In this document: piece after piece, positions 8,518 to 16,377 of the stretch
Position numbering within the stretch: the stretch's first letter is position 1
Layout of the letters: every line of letters begins with the position of its first letter
NCBI RefSeq assembly: GCF_001417735.1
Contig: NZ_BBUZ01000027.1
Coordinates: forward strand, 186,001 to 250,000
Length of the DNA stretch: 64,000 nucleotides
Direction: 5' to 3'
Origin: Streptomyces sp. NBRC 110028
Lineage (GTDB): Bacteria; Actinomycetota; Actinomycetes; Streptomycetales; Streptomycetaceae
Translations under genes and position numbers: made by a program
Notes under the pieces: model-generated
The model's input: only the letters and a program-made list of their open reading frames with translations
The model's database searches: none
Told to the model about the DNA's origin: nothing

Positions 8518-9624
8518 GTGACTCAGGTGGATACGGACCAGACGGACGCCCCGGCGCGCGGCGCGGAGCCGGGCGCGGACCAGGCGCAGGGCAAGGGCGC
8601 GGCGCCCCGGGGAGCGTGGGCCCGGCTGCGCGGCGCGGTCCCGCCGCGTATCGCGGCGATGCTCGTCGGAGCGCTGCTGCTCCAGTTGGGATTCGTCCTG
8701 TCCTACGTGGGAGCGTTCCACCACCCCCAGCCGCACCGCATCCCGATCGCGGTCGCGGCCCCGGAGCGGATGGCCCCGGGCGTGGTGGAGAAGCTCAACG
8801 GGATACCCGGCCACCCGTTGAAGGCCACCGCCACCGATGAGGCCACGGCCCGCGAGCGGCTGCGCACGGGGGAGACCAGCGGTGCGCTGATCGTGAAGCC
8901 CGGCTCCCACACCGACACCCTGCTGGTCGCCGGCGCCGGGGGCGCCTCCACGGCGACCGCGCTGGAAACGGTGATCGAGAAGGCCGAGAAGACCCAAGCC
9001 CGCACCGCGTCCGTCGTCGACGCCGTTCCCGCGCAGGCGGGTGACGCGCGGGGCTTGAGCAGCTTCTACCTGGTGGTGGGCTGGACGGTGGGCGGCTATC
9101 TCCTCGCCGCGCTGCTGGGGGTGTCCCTCGGCGCCCGCCCGGCCACCCCGCGCGGCGCCGGGCGGCGACTGCTGGCGGCCGTCCCGTACGCGGTGCTGTC
9201 CGGCCTGGGCGGCGCGGCGATCGTGGGTCCGCTGCTCGGCGCGCTGAGCGGCCACTTCCTCGCCCTGTCGGCGATCGGAGCCCTGGTCGTCTTCGGCGCA
9301 GCCGCCATGACGATCGCCTTCCAGGCGCTCTTCGGCGTCCTGGGCATCGGCGTCACGGTGCTGCTGTTCGTCGTCCTCGGCAACCCCAGCGCCGGTGGCG
9401 CCTACGGCCCCGAACTGCTGCCCCCGTTCTGGCGGGCGCTCAGCCCCGCCCTCCCCAACGGCGCCGCGACGCATGCCGTACGCCACGTGATGTACTTCGC
9501 CGGCCACGGCATCACCGCCAACCTGGCGGTGCTGACCGCCTACGCCCTCGGCGGCGCGCTGGTCAGCGTCCTCGGCGTCACCCTGATCCGCCGGCGGCGC
9601 GCGGCCGGACCCGTGGCCGGCTGA
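8518..9624 (+). CDS. Six-helix membrane protein of the ABC-2/YhgE-Pip-like type, TetR target
   Basis: A 368-residue protein. I chose GTG 8518, preceded by GAGGAAGAG. After a ~40-residue charged cytoplasmic tail there is one transmembrane helix (about residues 44-64), an extracytoplasmic domain of ~125 residues, then five more hydrophobic helices in the C-terminal half. This one-plus-five layout resembles YhgE/Pip and DUF3533-type ABC-2 superfamily membrane proteins. No ATPase gene is adjacent. Because it is divergent from a TetR regulator with a clear operator, a role in export of, or protection against, a toxic compound is plausible but inferred. Confidence 0.7.
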   Translation: MTQVDTDQTDAPARGAEPGADQAQGKGAAPRGAWARLRGAVPPRIAAMLVGALLLQLGFVLSYVGAFHHPQPHRIPIAVAAPERMAPGVVEKLNGIPGHPLKATATDEATARERLRTGETSGALIVKPGSHTDTLLVAGAGGASTATALETVIEKAEKTQARTASVVDAVPAQAGDARGLSSFYLVVGWTVGGYLLAALLGVSLGARPATPRGAGRRLLAAVPYAVLSGLGGAAIVGPLLGALSGHFLALSAIGALVVFGAAAMTIAFQALFGVLGIGVTVLLFVVLGNPSAGGAYGPELLPPFWRALSPALPNGAATHAVRHVMYFAGHGITANLAVLTAYALGGALVSVLGVTLIRRRRAAGPVAG

Positions 9625-9667
9625 GCCGCCAGGGGGCGTCTTGCCGCCGGGGCGGTCCACCGGGCAG

Positions 9668-9685
9668 CCCACCGCATGCGGTGGG
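9668..9685. repeat. 18-bp perfect palindrome between convergent genes
   Basis: CCCACCGCATGCGGTGGG is a perfect dyad between the plus-strand membrane-protein gene and the minus-strand methyltransferase gene. It could be a short bidirectional terminator hairpin (7-bp stem, 4-base loop) or a protein-binding site. Confidence 0.5.
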
Positions 9686-9750
9686 CGTACCCCCTGCTCT
9701 TCCCGCTGCGGGCCGCCCACCTCCACGTCGGCATGTGAGTGCCCACGGGC

Positions 9751-10527
9751 TCAGCCGCCGTGGGTGACCCGGATCTTGGACTGGCCGTGGGGCAACTCCT
9801 CCCAGTCCTCCATGAAGCGGGCCGCCAGGCCGTGCTTCCCGGCAAGGTCGATCAGGGTTTCGGTGCGGTAGTAGAAGTCCTCCCGCAGGACCTGGTGCTC
9901 CTCGCCCTCGGTGCGGTCGAAGGTGAAGTCGAACCAGCCGCCCGGCGCCAGGACCCGGCCCACGTTGGCCAGGCACTCGTCGATGACCGGCAGCGGGGAG
10001 TGGGAGAACACGCTGTGGGCGTGGACGACGTCGAAGTGCGCCTCGGGCAGGAAGCGCAGGGTGAGGTCGCGGACCGGGGTGAGGGTGGGAAGGCGGTCCT
10101 GCAGCTCGGTGCGGACCAGGGTGTCCTGCGCGGCGACCAGGATGTCGGGGGAGATGTCGACGCCGTAGTAGTGGCCGGGGCCGAGGTGGCGGATGAAGCG
10201 CCACCCGGCCCGCAGATTGCCGCAGCCGATCTCCAGCATGCGGTGCTCGGGGCGCAGCCCGTGCTTCACCAGATAGTCGAACTGCATCGCGCCCAGCGCC
10301 AGCCACCGCTCCCGATTACGGCTGCCGACCGCCGCGTCCGGGTCGGCCCGGGTGTCGGAACGCATCACGGCGCGGTAGTACGAGACGTGGTCCGGCCAGC
10401 GGTAGCGCAGCCAGGCGTCCCGGGTGGCCCGCACCAGATGGCGCGGTACGCGCTCGGGGTGGCGGAGCGCGTAGGAGACGCGGTGGCCGAGCCGGGCGCG
10501 GTTGACGGAGACGTTCTTGGCGGGCAT
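9751..10527 (-). CDS. SAM-dependent class I methyltransferase
   Basis: A 258-residue protein from ATG 10527, preceded by GGAAAGGA. The start is set by this binding site; the frame stays open far upstream but antisense to the kinase gene. The SAM-binding motif I is MLEIGCGNLRAG (about residues 95-106), followed by the acidic end of strand 2 in YYGVDISPD and a post-II segment FDVVHAHSVFSH. The first ~85 residues are basic and rich in aromatic residues. The fold is clear, but the substrate cannot be told. It is divergent from the two-component kinase gene, with about 200 bp between. Confidence 0.8.
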   Translation of the reverse strand: MPAKNVSVNRARLGHRVSYALRHPERVPRHLVRATRDAWLRYRWPDHVSYYRAVMRSDTRADPDAAVGSRNRERWLALGAMQFDYLVKHGLRPEHRMLEIGCGNLRAGWRFIRHLGPGHYYGVDISPDILVAAQDTLVRTELQDRLPTLTPVRDLTLRFLPEAHFDVVHAHSVFSHSPLPVIDECLANVGRVLAPGGWFDFTFDRTEGEEHQVLREDFYYRTETLIDLAGKHGLAARFMEDWEELPHGQSKIRVTHGG

Positions 10528-10726
10528 GGAAGATCCTTTCCCTGGACGCGGGGCGCGTGTCGCGGCCCCTGGACTGAAGCATCCGTGCGGGTGACGGCCG
10601 CCGGCGTCGGCGGACCGGCCACCTCCCGGGGGCGGTTCGGGCGATGCCGGGGTCAGCCGATCGGATGATGCGGAACGCGGCACCCCGTAATAGGACTGGC
10701 TGCGGGGACGTGCGACGGAAGGTGCG

Positions 10727-11953
10727 GTGATGGGGAAGGCTCCCGTGACGGAAGCCGAATGGGACGATCCGGACGCCCGGTGGCTCCGGTGGGTCATGGA
10801 CGGGGCATTCCTCATACTGCTCGGCTCCTCACTGATCCGCTTCCTGGCCCGCGACCACGACCAGGCGCACACCGGATACGCCGTCGCCCTGTTCGCCGCC
10901 TTCGGGCTGCTGTACGTGCTCGGGCGGCTCCTGGCCCCCGCGCCACGCCCCGGCGCCCGGCCGAGCACACGGCATCTGGCCTGGCTGGGGGCGGTCTCGG
11001 CGGTCTGGGCCGGTCTGCTCGCGCTCGCCCCGAGTGCCACCTGGTGCGCCATGCCGCTGCTGTTCACCGGACTGCAGACGCTGCCGGTGCGCACCGCGGT
11101 GCCGCTGGCGGCGGTGCTCACCGTGCTGGTCGTGGCCACCGAGCTGCGGCTGTCCCACGAAGGGTTCAACCCGAACGTGGTGATCGCCCCGCTGGCCATC
11201 AGCGCCGTCGCCACCGCCGTCCTGGTGCATCTGCAGCGCCAGGCGGCCCGGCAGCGCGTCCTGATCGACGACCTGGTCCGCACCCGGCGCGATCTGGCCG
11301 CCACCGAGCGGCGGGCGGGCATCCTCGCGGAGCGGCAGCGGCTGGCGAGCGAGATCCACGACACCCTCGCGCAGGGCCTGTCCAGCCAGCGGATGCTGCT
11401 CCAGGCCGCCGACCGCACCTGGGGGACGGACCCCGGCGCGGCCCGCCGCCATATGCGGGACGCGGCCGAGATCGCGTCCCGCAGCCTCGCCGAGGCCCGC
11501 CGGTTCGTCCACGACCTGGCCCCCGCCGACCTCGCCGACCGCACCCTCGCCGAGGCGCTGCGCGCGCTCGCCGACCGGGAGTGCGGCGAGGGGCTGACCG
11601 TCGGTTTCCGGCTCGACGGGGTGCCGGTCCCGGTGCCGGAGCGGGTCGAGGCCGCGCTGCTGCGCATCGCGCAGGGCGCCCTGGCCAACGTGCGGGAACA
11701 TGCCTGGGCGACCCGCGCCGCACTGACCCTGACCTGGCTGGACGACCAGATCTCCCTGGACGTCGCCGACAACGGCCGCGGCTTCGACCCCGAGCGACCC
11801 CGGCCCCCGGACGGCGACCGGGAGCGGGGCCACGGGCTGCCCGCCATGCGGGTGCGGGCAGGCCAGCTCGGGGGCACGCTCACCGTCGAATCCACCCGGG
11901 GCGAGGGCACCGTCGTATCGGCGGCCGTCCCCCTCGCCACTCCCGCCCCCTGA
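10727..11953 (+). CDS. NarL-type sensor histidine kinase
   Basis: A 408-residue protein starting at GTG 10727 or ATG 10730, behind GGAAGG. The N-terminal ~165 residues carry five or so hydrophobic helices with short loops, so the signal is likely sensed in or near the membrane. The HisKA_3 box ERQRLASEIHDTLAQGLSS contains the phospho-acceptor histidine near residue 210. The C-terminal HATPase_c domain has an N-box-like GALANVREHA, the DNGRGFD G1 box and the GHGLPAMRVRAGQLGG segment. The response-regulator gene follows 36 bp downstream, so both form one two-component system. Confidence 0.88.
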   Translation: MMGKAPVTEAEWDDPDARWLRWVMDGAFLILLGSSLIRFLARDHDQAHTGYAVALFAAFGLLYVLGRLLAPAPRPGARPSTRHLAWLGAVSAVWAGLLALAPSATWCAMPLLFTGLQTLPVRTAVPLAAVLTVLVVATELRLSHEGFNPNVVIAPLAISAVATAVLVHLQRQAARQRVLIDDLVRTRRDLAATERRAGILAERQRLASEIHDTLAQGLSSQRMLLQAADRTWGTDPGAARRHMRDAAEIASRSLAEARRFVHDLAPADLADRTLAEALRALADRECGEGLTVGFRLDGVPVPVPERVEAALLRIAQGALANVREHAWATRAALTLTWLDDQISLDVADNGRGFDPERPRPPDGDRERGHGLPAMRVRAGQLGGTLTVESTRGEGTVVSAAVPLATPAP

Positions 11954-11989
11954 CGTCCCGCACACTCGCCCACGGAGGACCGCCCCGCC

Positions 11990-12664
11990 ATGACCCCGAC
12001 CGACACCACCCCGCCCATCCGGCTGCTGCTGTGCGACGACCACGCCGTGGTGCGCGCCGGGCTGCTCGCGCTGCTGTCCAGCACCGCGGGCATCGAGGTG
12101 GTCGCAGAGGCGGGCAGCGGCGAGGAGGCGCTGGCCATGGCCGCGCGCGTACGACCCGATGTGGTGCTCATGGATCTTCAGCTCGGGGACGGCATGGACG
12201 GTGTGGAGGCGACCCGCCGACTGGCCTCCGGGGCCGCTTCCTCCGGCGCCGGGGCGGCGGAGGAAGCGGCCCCGCGGGTGCTGGTGCTCACCATGTTCGA
12301 CACCGACGCGGACATCGCCCGCGCCATCGAGGCGGGCGCCACCGGCTATCTGCTCAAGGCCGAGCGGCCGGAGGAACTGTTCGCGGCGATACGGAACGCG
12401 GCGGCCGGGCGCACCGCGCTGTCGGCGCCCGTCGCCGACCGGCTGATGGCGCAGTTGCGCACGCCCCGCCCCACCCTCTCCGAGCGTGAGCGGGACATCC
12501 TCCAGCAGCTCGCCCGGGGGCTGGGGAACCGGGAGATCGCCCGTGCGCTGTTCATCAGCGAGGCCACGGTGAAGACCCACCTGGGACGGATCTACGGCAA
12601 GCTGGGCGTGGACACCCGGGCGGGCGCGGTCGCCGTCGCCACCGAGCGGCGGCTGCTGGGCTGA
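11990..12664 (+). CDS. NarL/LuxR-type response regulator
   Basis: A 224-residue protein, the cognate partner of the upstream kinase. The receiver domain has the acidic pair in LLLCDDHAVVRAG, the phosphorylated Asp62 in VVLMDLQLGDGMDG, and the conserved Thr and Lys regions (LVLTMFD, YLLKAE). The loop after Asp62 has a short serine/alanine/glycine insertion around residues 80-96. The C-terminal LuxR helix-turn-helix runs LSERERDILQQLARGLGN to VKTHLGRIYGKLGV. It binds DNA when phosphorylated; the targets are unknown. Confidence 0.9.
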   Translation: MTPTDTTPPIRLLLCDDHAVVRAGLLALLSSTAGIEVVAEAGSGEEALAMAARVRPDVVLMDLQLGDGMDGVEATRRLASGAASSGAGAAEEAAPRVLVLTMFDTDADIARAIEAGATGYLLKAERPEELFAAIRNAAAGRTALSAPVADRLMAQLRTPRPTLSERERDILQQLARGLGNREIARALFISEATVKTHLGRIYGKLGVDTRAGAVAVATERRLLG

Positions 12665-12806
12665 TCACCCCGCCGGGAACCCATCGGATGTCCTGCCCGC
12701 CGCCCGGAGGCCTTCGCCGGGGTCGGGTGACGCCCCCAGGAGACATCCAAACTCTGACTCCTCGCCGACAGGGCGAATGCCGGGGAAATAGGGACTGCGC
12801 GACGCC

Positions 12807-12836
12807 TTGACACCCCAATACATCGGATGTTCTGAT
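12807..12836 (+). promoter_or_regulatory. Promoter with 11-bp palindromic operator between -35 and -10
   Basis: TTGACA at 12807-12812 is a consensus -35. An 18-bp spacer leads to a weak -10, TCTGAT (12831-12836). The spacer contains ACATCGGATGT (12820-12830), a perfect dyad around one central base, placed where a repressor would block polymerase. Dyads of this form resemble binding sites of FadR-type GntR regulators; that assignment is from memory. A related half-conserved copy, CATCGGATGTCCTG, lies at 12682-12695, near the end of the response-regulator gene. Confidence 0.55.
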
Positions 12837-12878
12837 GCCGATGCGTCCTGGTAAGAGGGACCGGCCGAAGGAGTCACA

Positions 12879-12986
12879 GTGGGTCGGATCACAACAGTGA
12901 CGGTCAGGGACTTCTGTTTCTGCACGCCGCGAGCGCACGATGAGACGGTCGCCGGATGCTCCGCCCCCGTCTTATTCGGCCGCTGA
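12879..12986 (+). CDS. Possible 35-residue leader ORF with a TTA codon
   Basis: GTG 12879 follows AAGGAG (12868-12873) at ideal spacing, a better site than that of the downstream lipoprotein gene. The frame encodes 35 residues, including a DFCFCTP segment with two cysteines and a third cysteine further on, and ends at TGA 12986. Its codon 32 is TTA (12972-12974), the rare bldA-dependent leucine codon. It lies just after the proposed promoter and before a stem-loop and the transporter gene, the layout of a regulatory leader. I do not recognise a family, and the ORF could be fortuitous. Confidence 0.4.
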   Translation: MGRITTVTVRDFCFCTPRAHDETVAGCSAPVLFGR

Positions 12987-13016
12987 CTTTCCCCCATCAC
13001 CCCACGCCCCACTCCC

Positions 13017-13034
13017 GCCGCCGTGAACGGCGGC
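13017..13034 (+). terminator. Stem-loop in the leader of the fucoside operon
   Basis: GCCGCCG (13017-13023) pairs with CGGCGGC (13028-13034) around a TGAA tetraloop, followed by a pyrimidine-rich TTCTCTCC. It could act as an attenuator or as an mRNA-stabilising structure. Function is inferred from position. Confidence 0.4.
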
Positions 13035-13113
13035 TTCTCTCCAGCATCCGCACGCGCATTCCGTGCTGCCGGAGTACGTCCATGTGAGCGCGAAAATTGA
13101 ACTGGACACTGCT

Positions 13114-14349
13114 ATGAAAAGACGACTCCTCGTGAGTGCCGCCGCGGCGGCTGCCGCACTGGGTCTCACTTTGTCGGGATGCTCCTCCGGCGGCGGCACA
13201 TCGGGCCAGTCGAAGGACAAGCTCACCTGGTCGATGTGGATCGCCGGTTCGGCGGACAAAGCGGCCTGGCAGAAGGTCGCCGACGCGGTCAAGAAGGACG
13301 GCGGTGCGAAGGTCAGCATTCAGGGCGCGCCGTTCGAGGATTACTTCACCAAGCTCCGCACCCAGCTCAGCGCCGGAAGCGCGCCGTGCATCGTCAGCAT
13401 TCAGAGCATCCGCGCCGCGAACTACACGGATGTCATGCTGCCGCTCGACTCCTACACGAAGAAGGACGGCGTCAATCTGTCGGAATTCGACAGCACCGCC
13501 CTCGACGGCATGAAGGTCGACGGCAAGCTGTACGCCCTGCCGTACGACACCGGGCCCATGCTCCTCTTCTACAACAAGGACCTGTTCAAACAGGTGGGGG
13601 CCGAGCAGCCGAAGCCGGGCTGGACCCTGGCCGACTTCAAGGCGGCCGCGGCGAAGTTCAAGGCGGCGGGCAAGAAGATGTTCGCCTCGACGATCGCGGA
13701 CATGAACCTCGAATCGATGATCCTCGGTTACAACGGCGGCCGGGTCGTCAAGGACGGCGGCACGCTCGACACGTCGAACGCGAAGTTCGCGAAGGGCCTC
13801 GACTGGCTCGCCTCGCTCGTGAAGGACGGCGTCGCCACCCAGGCCAGCTCGGACACCTCGGCCGCGTCCAACGACTTCGTCTCCAAGAAGGTCGGTATGT
13901 ACACCGACGGGCCGTGGTCGCTGCTCAGCCAGAAGGGGAAAGTGAAGTTCCCCATCGGCGTGACGACCATACCGGTCGGCACCTCCAGCGGGCCGTCGAC
14001 GTTCTCGGCCGGGTCCGGCTTCGGCGTCTCCAAGCAGTGCAAGTACCCCGACGAGGCCTTCAAGGCCGTCAAGACGATGACGAGCCAGAAGGTGCTCCAG
14101 TCGCTGGCCGAACAGGGCCGGGCGTTCCCCGGGCGCACCGCGGCGCAGCAGGCCTGGTACGACAACGCGCACATCGACGGTGTCGAAAGCGTCCTGAAGA
14201 CGGCGCAGAAGGCCTCGACCCCGCTGCCGAGCACCAAGCAGGGCGATCAGCTCGGCCAGTTGTTCGCGCAGTACGGAATCCAGGCCGTCAACGGGCAGCA
14301 GTCGGGTGCGCAGACGATGAAGTCCATCGCGAGCCAGCTCGGACAGTGA
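13114..14349 (+). CDS. Sugar ABC transporter substrate-binding lipoprotein
   Basis: A 411-residue protein. The ATG at 13114 gives a typical lipoprotein signal peptide (KRR, hydrophobic core, lipobox LSGC with the lipidated cysteine near residue 23). The mature part is a family 1 extracellular solute-binding protein (LTWSMWIAGSADKAAWQKVA; PYDTGPMLLFYNKDLFK; DGPWSLLSQKGKVKFP). It is anchored outside and delivers sugar to the two permeases that follow. Because the operon ends with an alpha-L-fucosidase, the ligand is probably a fucosylated oligosaccharide or glycoside; that is inference. The ribosome binding site is weak. Confidence 0.85.
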   Translation: MKRRLLVSAAAAAAALGLTLSGCSSGGGTSGQSKDKLTWSMWIAGSADKAAWQKVADAVKKDGGAKVSIQGAPFEDYFTKLRTQLSAGSAPCIVSIQSIRAANYTDVMLPLDSYTKKDGVNLSEFDSTALDGMKVDGKLYALPYDTGPMLLFYNKDLFKQVGAEQPKPGWTLADFKAAAAKFKAAGKKMFASTIADMNLESMILGYNGGRVVKDGGTLDTSNAKFAKGLDWLASLVKDGVATQASSDTSAASNDFVSKKVGMYTDGPWSLLSQKGKVKFPIGVTTIPVGTSSGPSTFSAGSGFGVSKQCKYPDEAFKAVKTMTSQKVLQSLAEQGRAFPGRTAAQQAWYDNAHIDGVESVLKTAQKASTPLPSTKQGDQLGQLFAQYGIQAVNGQQSGAQTMKSIASQLGQ

Positions 14350-14364
14350 GGCAAGTGACGCGGC

Positions 14365-14390
14365 GGCGGGCGCCGGTGAGGGCGCCCGCC
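14365..14390 (+). terminator. Intra-operon stem-loop after the binding-protein gene
   Basis: GGCGGGCGCC (14365-14374) and GGCGCCCGCC (14381-14390) are exact complements with a 6-base loop. Hairpins at this place commonly stabilise the binding-protein message or partly terminate transcription, giving more binding protein than permease. Confidence 0.65.
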
Positions 14391-14417
14391 GGCGGCGGGG
14401 ACGAGAAAGGTCACGGA

Positions 14418-15419
14418 ATGCGGAAATCGGTGCCCCGGCGGTCCGTCGCGCACAAGTCCACCCTGGCCGAGGCGGCAGTCGCGACGGTACCGGTGGCAGG
14501 CGCGGGCGGTCCGGCCGAGGCGGGCGGGGAACGGGAGGGAAAGGGCCGGGAGATCGGCAGGCGGTCCTGGTGGGGAGCGGCGTTCGCCACCCCGCATTCG
14601 GTGGGTCTGGCGCTGTTCACGGTGGTCCCCATTCTCGCGTCCCTCATCGTGAGCTTCATGAACTGGCCGATGATCGGCGAGCGTTCATGGAGCGGATTCG
14701 CGAATTACAGCAAACTGTTCTCGGACCCGATCTTCTGGGTCGTGGTGCGCAACACGGCGGTGTACGTCGTGCTGTACGTACCGCTGAATCTCGTGGTCTC
14801 GCTCGGGCTCGCGGCCTGGCTGACCCCGCGCATCCGGCACCGCCATGTCTTCCGGGTGGTGTTCTTCATCCCGACGATCACCCCGCTCGTGGCGAACGCC
14901 GTCGTCTGGCGGATGCTGTACCAGCCCGACGGATTCATCGACGCGACGCTCAAGTCGACGATCGGGGTGAACGCCCCCAATTTCCTCGCGGACGACCAGT
15001 GGGCGATGATCGCGGTCGTCACGATGAGCGTCTGGGCCGGATTCGGCTACAACATGCTCATCTTCTCCTCGGCGCTCGACGCGGTGCCGGAGAATCAGCT
15101 CGAAGCGGCGCAGCTCGACGGGGCGAACGCGTGGCGCACCTTCTGGCTCGTCAAATTCCCGGCGATATCACCGTCCATCTTCTTCGCCACGATGATGACG
15201 CTCATCACGTCGTTCCAGGTGTTCGTGCAGCCGTTCCTGCTGACCAAGGGAGGTCCCGGAACGGCCACCGAAACCCTCGTCCAGTACATCTACAACACCG
15301 GCTTCCAAAGTCAGCAGCTCGGCCTCGCCTCGGCGGGCGCGTGGGTGCTTTTCGTCATCATTCTCGGCATCACGGCGGTCCAATTCCTCGGCCAGAAGCG
15401 TTGGGTGCACTATGAGTAG
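14418..15419 (+). CDS. Sugar ABC transporter permease (MalF/UgpA-like)
   Basis: A 333-residue protein from ATG 14418, preceded by GAGAAAGG. A ~50-residue hydrophilic, alanine-rich cytoplasmic tail precedes six hydrophobic helices. The EAA-loop, which contacts the ATPase, is seen in the fourth cytoplasmic region (ENQLEAAQLDGANAWRTFW, then VKFPAISPS). No ATPase gene is in the operon; in Streptomyces such CUT1 systems share the unlinked MsiK ATPase. The end overlaps the next permease gene by 8 bases. Confidence 0.9.
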   Translation: MRKSVPRRSVAHKSTLAEAAVATVPVAGAGGPAEAGGEREGKGREIGRRSWWGAAFATPHSVGLALFTVVPILASLIVSFMNWPMIGERSWSGFANYSKLFSDPIFWVVVRNTAVYVVLYVPLNLVVSLGLAAWLTPRIRHRHVFRVVFFIPTITPLVANAVVWRMLYQPDGFIDATLKSTIGVNAPNFLADDQWAMIAVVTMSVWAGFGYNMLIFSSALDAVPENQLEAAQLDGANAWRTFWLVKFPAISPSIFFATMMTLITSFQVFVQPFLLTKGGPGTATETLVQYIYNTGFQSQQLGLASAGAWVLFVIILGITAVQFLGQKRWVHYE

Positions 15420-16344
15420 TGGTACGCGGATGGCCCGGCCGGCCGCACGGGTCATCGGAGGTCATGTGGGGCGCCACAGCGCGGACAGACGCGTACGGCC
15501 CGCCCGGACCGCGGGGTTCGTCCCGCGGGTCCGGCACGCCATCGGCTACGCGATCCTGTGCCTCATCGCGCTGATCTTCCTGGCGCCGCTGATCTACATG
15601 GTCACGACGAGCCTCAAGCCCGACGCGGACGTGTTCACGACCCCGCCCACGCTCTGGGGCTCGGAACTGCGCTGGCAGAACTACACCGACGTCTTCAGCT
15701 ACCAGCCGTTCGGCCGCTTCATCCTGAACGGCTTCGTCGTCGCCGCCGTCGGAACGGCCATCAACGTCTCGGTCGCCGCCTTCAGCGGCTACGCCTTCTC
15801 GCGGCTGCGGTGGCGCGGCAGGAACCTGGTGTTCATGCTGTTCCTGGCGACGCTGATGATCCCGCAGGATGTGCTCGTCATCCCGATGTACGTGATGATG
15901 CAGAACCTGGGCTGGGTGGACACCTTCCAGGCGCTCATCATCCCGTGGGCGTTCACCGCCCTCGGCGCGTTCCTCCTGCGCCAGTTCTTCCTGACCGTGC
16001 CGCAGGAACTCGACGACGCCGCCCGCGTCGACGGCGCGGGAACCGTCCGCACCTTCTTCGAGGTGATGGTCCCGCTGGCCCGGCCCACCCTCGCGGTGCT
16101 CGCGGTCTTCACCTTCATCAGCTACTGGAACTCGTTCCTGTGGCCGCTGGTCATCGTCAACGACGTCGACGCGCACGCCACCATCCCGCTCGGTCTGCAG
16201 GCGTTCTTCGGCCAGCAGGGCAGCGAGTGGGGCCTCGTGATGGCGGCGTCGGTCATCTCGATGCTGCCCACCGTGATCATCCTCATCCTGCTCCAGAAGC
16301 ACCTCGTCCGCGGCATTGTCACCAGCGGCCTCGGCGGCCGCTGA
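15412..16344 (+). CDS. Sugar ABC transporter permease (MalG/UgpE-like)
   Basis: A 310-residue protein. ATG 15412 overlaps the stop of the first permease gene (a later in-frame ATG at 15430 is also possible). It has six transmembrane helices and the EAA-loop QELDDAARVDGAGTVRTFF followed by VMVPLARP. The periplasmic segment SLKPDADVFTTPP after the first helix is typical of MalG-type CUT1 permeases. It pairs with the upstream permease to form the channel. Confidence 0.9.
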   Translation: MSSGTRMARPAARVIGGHVGRHSADRRVRPARTAGFVPRVRHAIGYAILCLIALIFLAPLIYMVTTSLKPDADVFTTPPTLWGSELRWQNYTDVFSYQPFGRFILNGFVVAAVGTAINVSVAAFSGYAFSRLRWRGRNLVFMLFLATLMIPQDVLVIPMYVMMQNLGWVDTFQALIIPWAFTALGAFLLRQFFLTVPQELDDAARVDGAGTVRTFFEVMVPLARPTLAVLAVFTFISYWNSFLWPLVIVNDVDAHATIPLGLQAFFGQQGSEWGLVMAASVISMLPTVIILILLQKHLVRGIVTSGLGGR

Positions 16345-16377
16345 CCTTCACGCCTCATCCGAAAGGAATCCGCATCA

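Noticed and set aside
10528..12171. Long minus-strand extension of the methyltransferase frame
   Set aside because: Antisense to the histidine kinase and response regulator genes; serine/arginine-rich, and the methyltransferase has a clear ribosome binding site at 10527.
13179..14417. Upstream extension of the first sugar permease frame
   Set aside because: It overlaps the binding-protein gene in another frame and has shadow composition; ATG 14418 has a binding site and fits family length.
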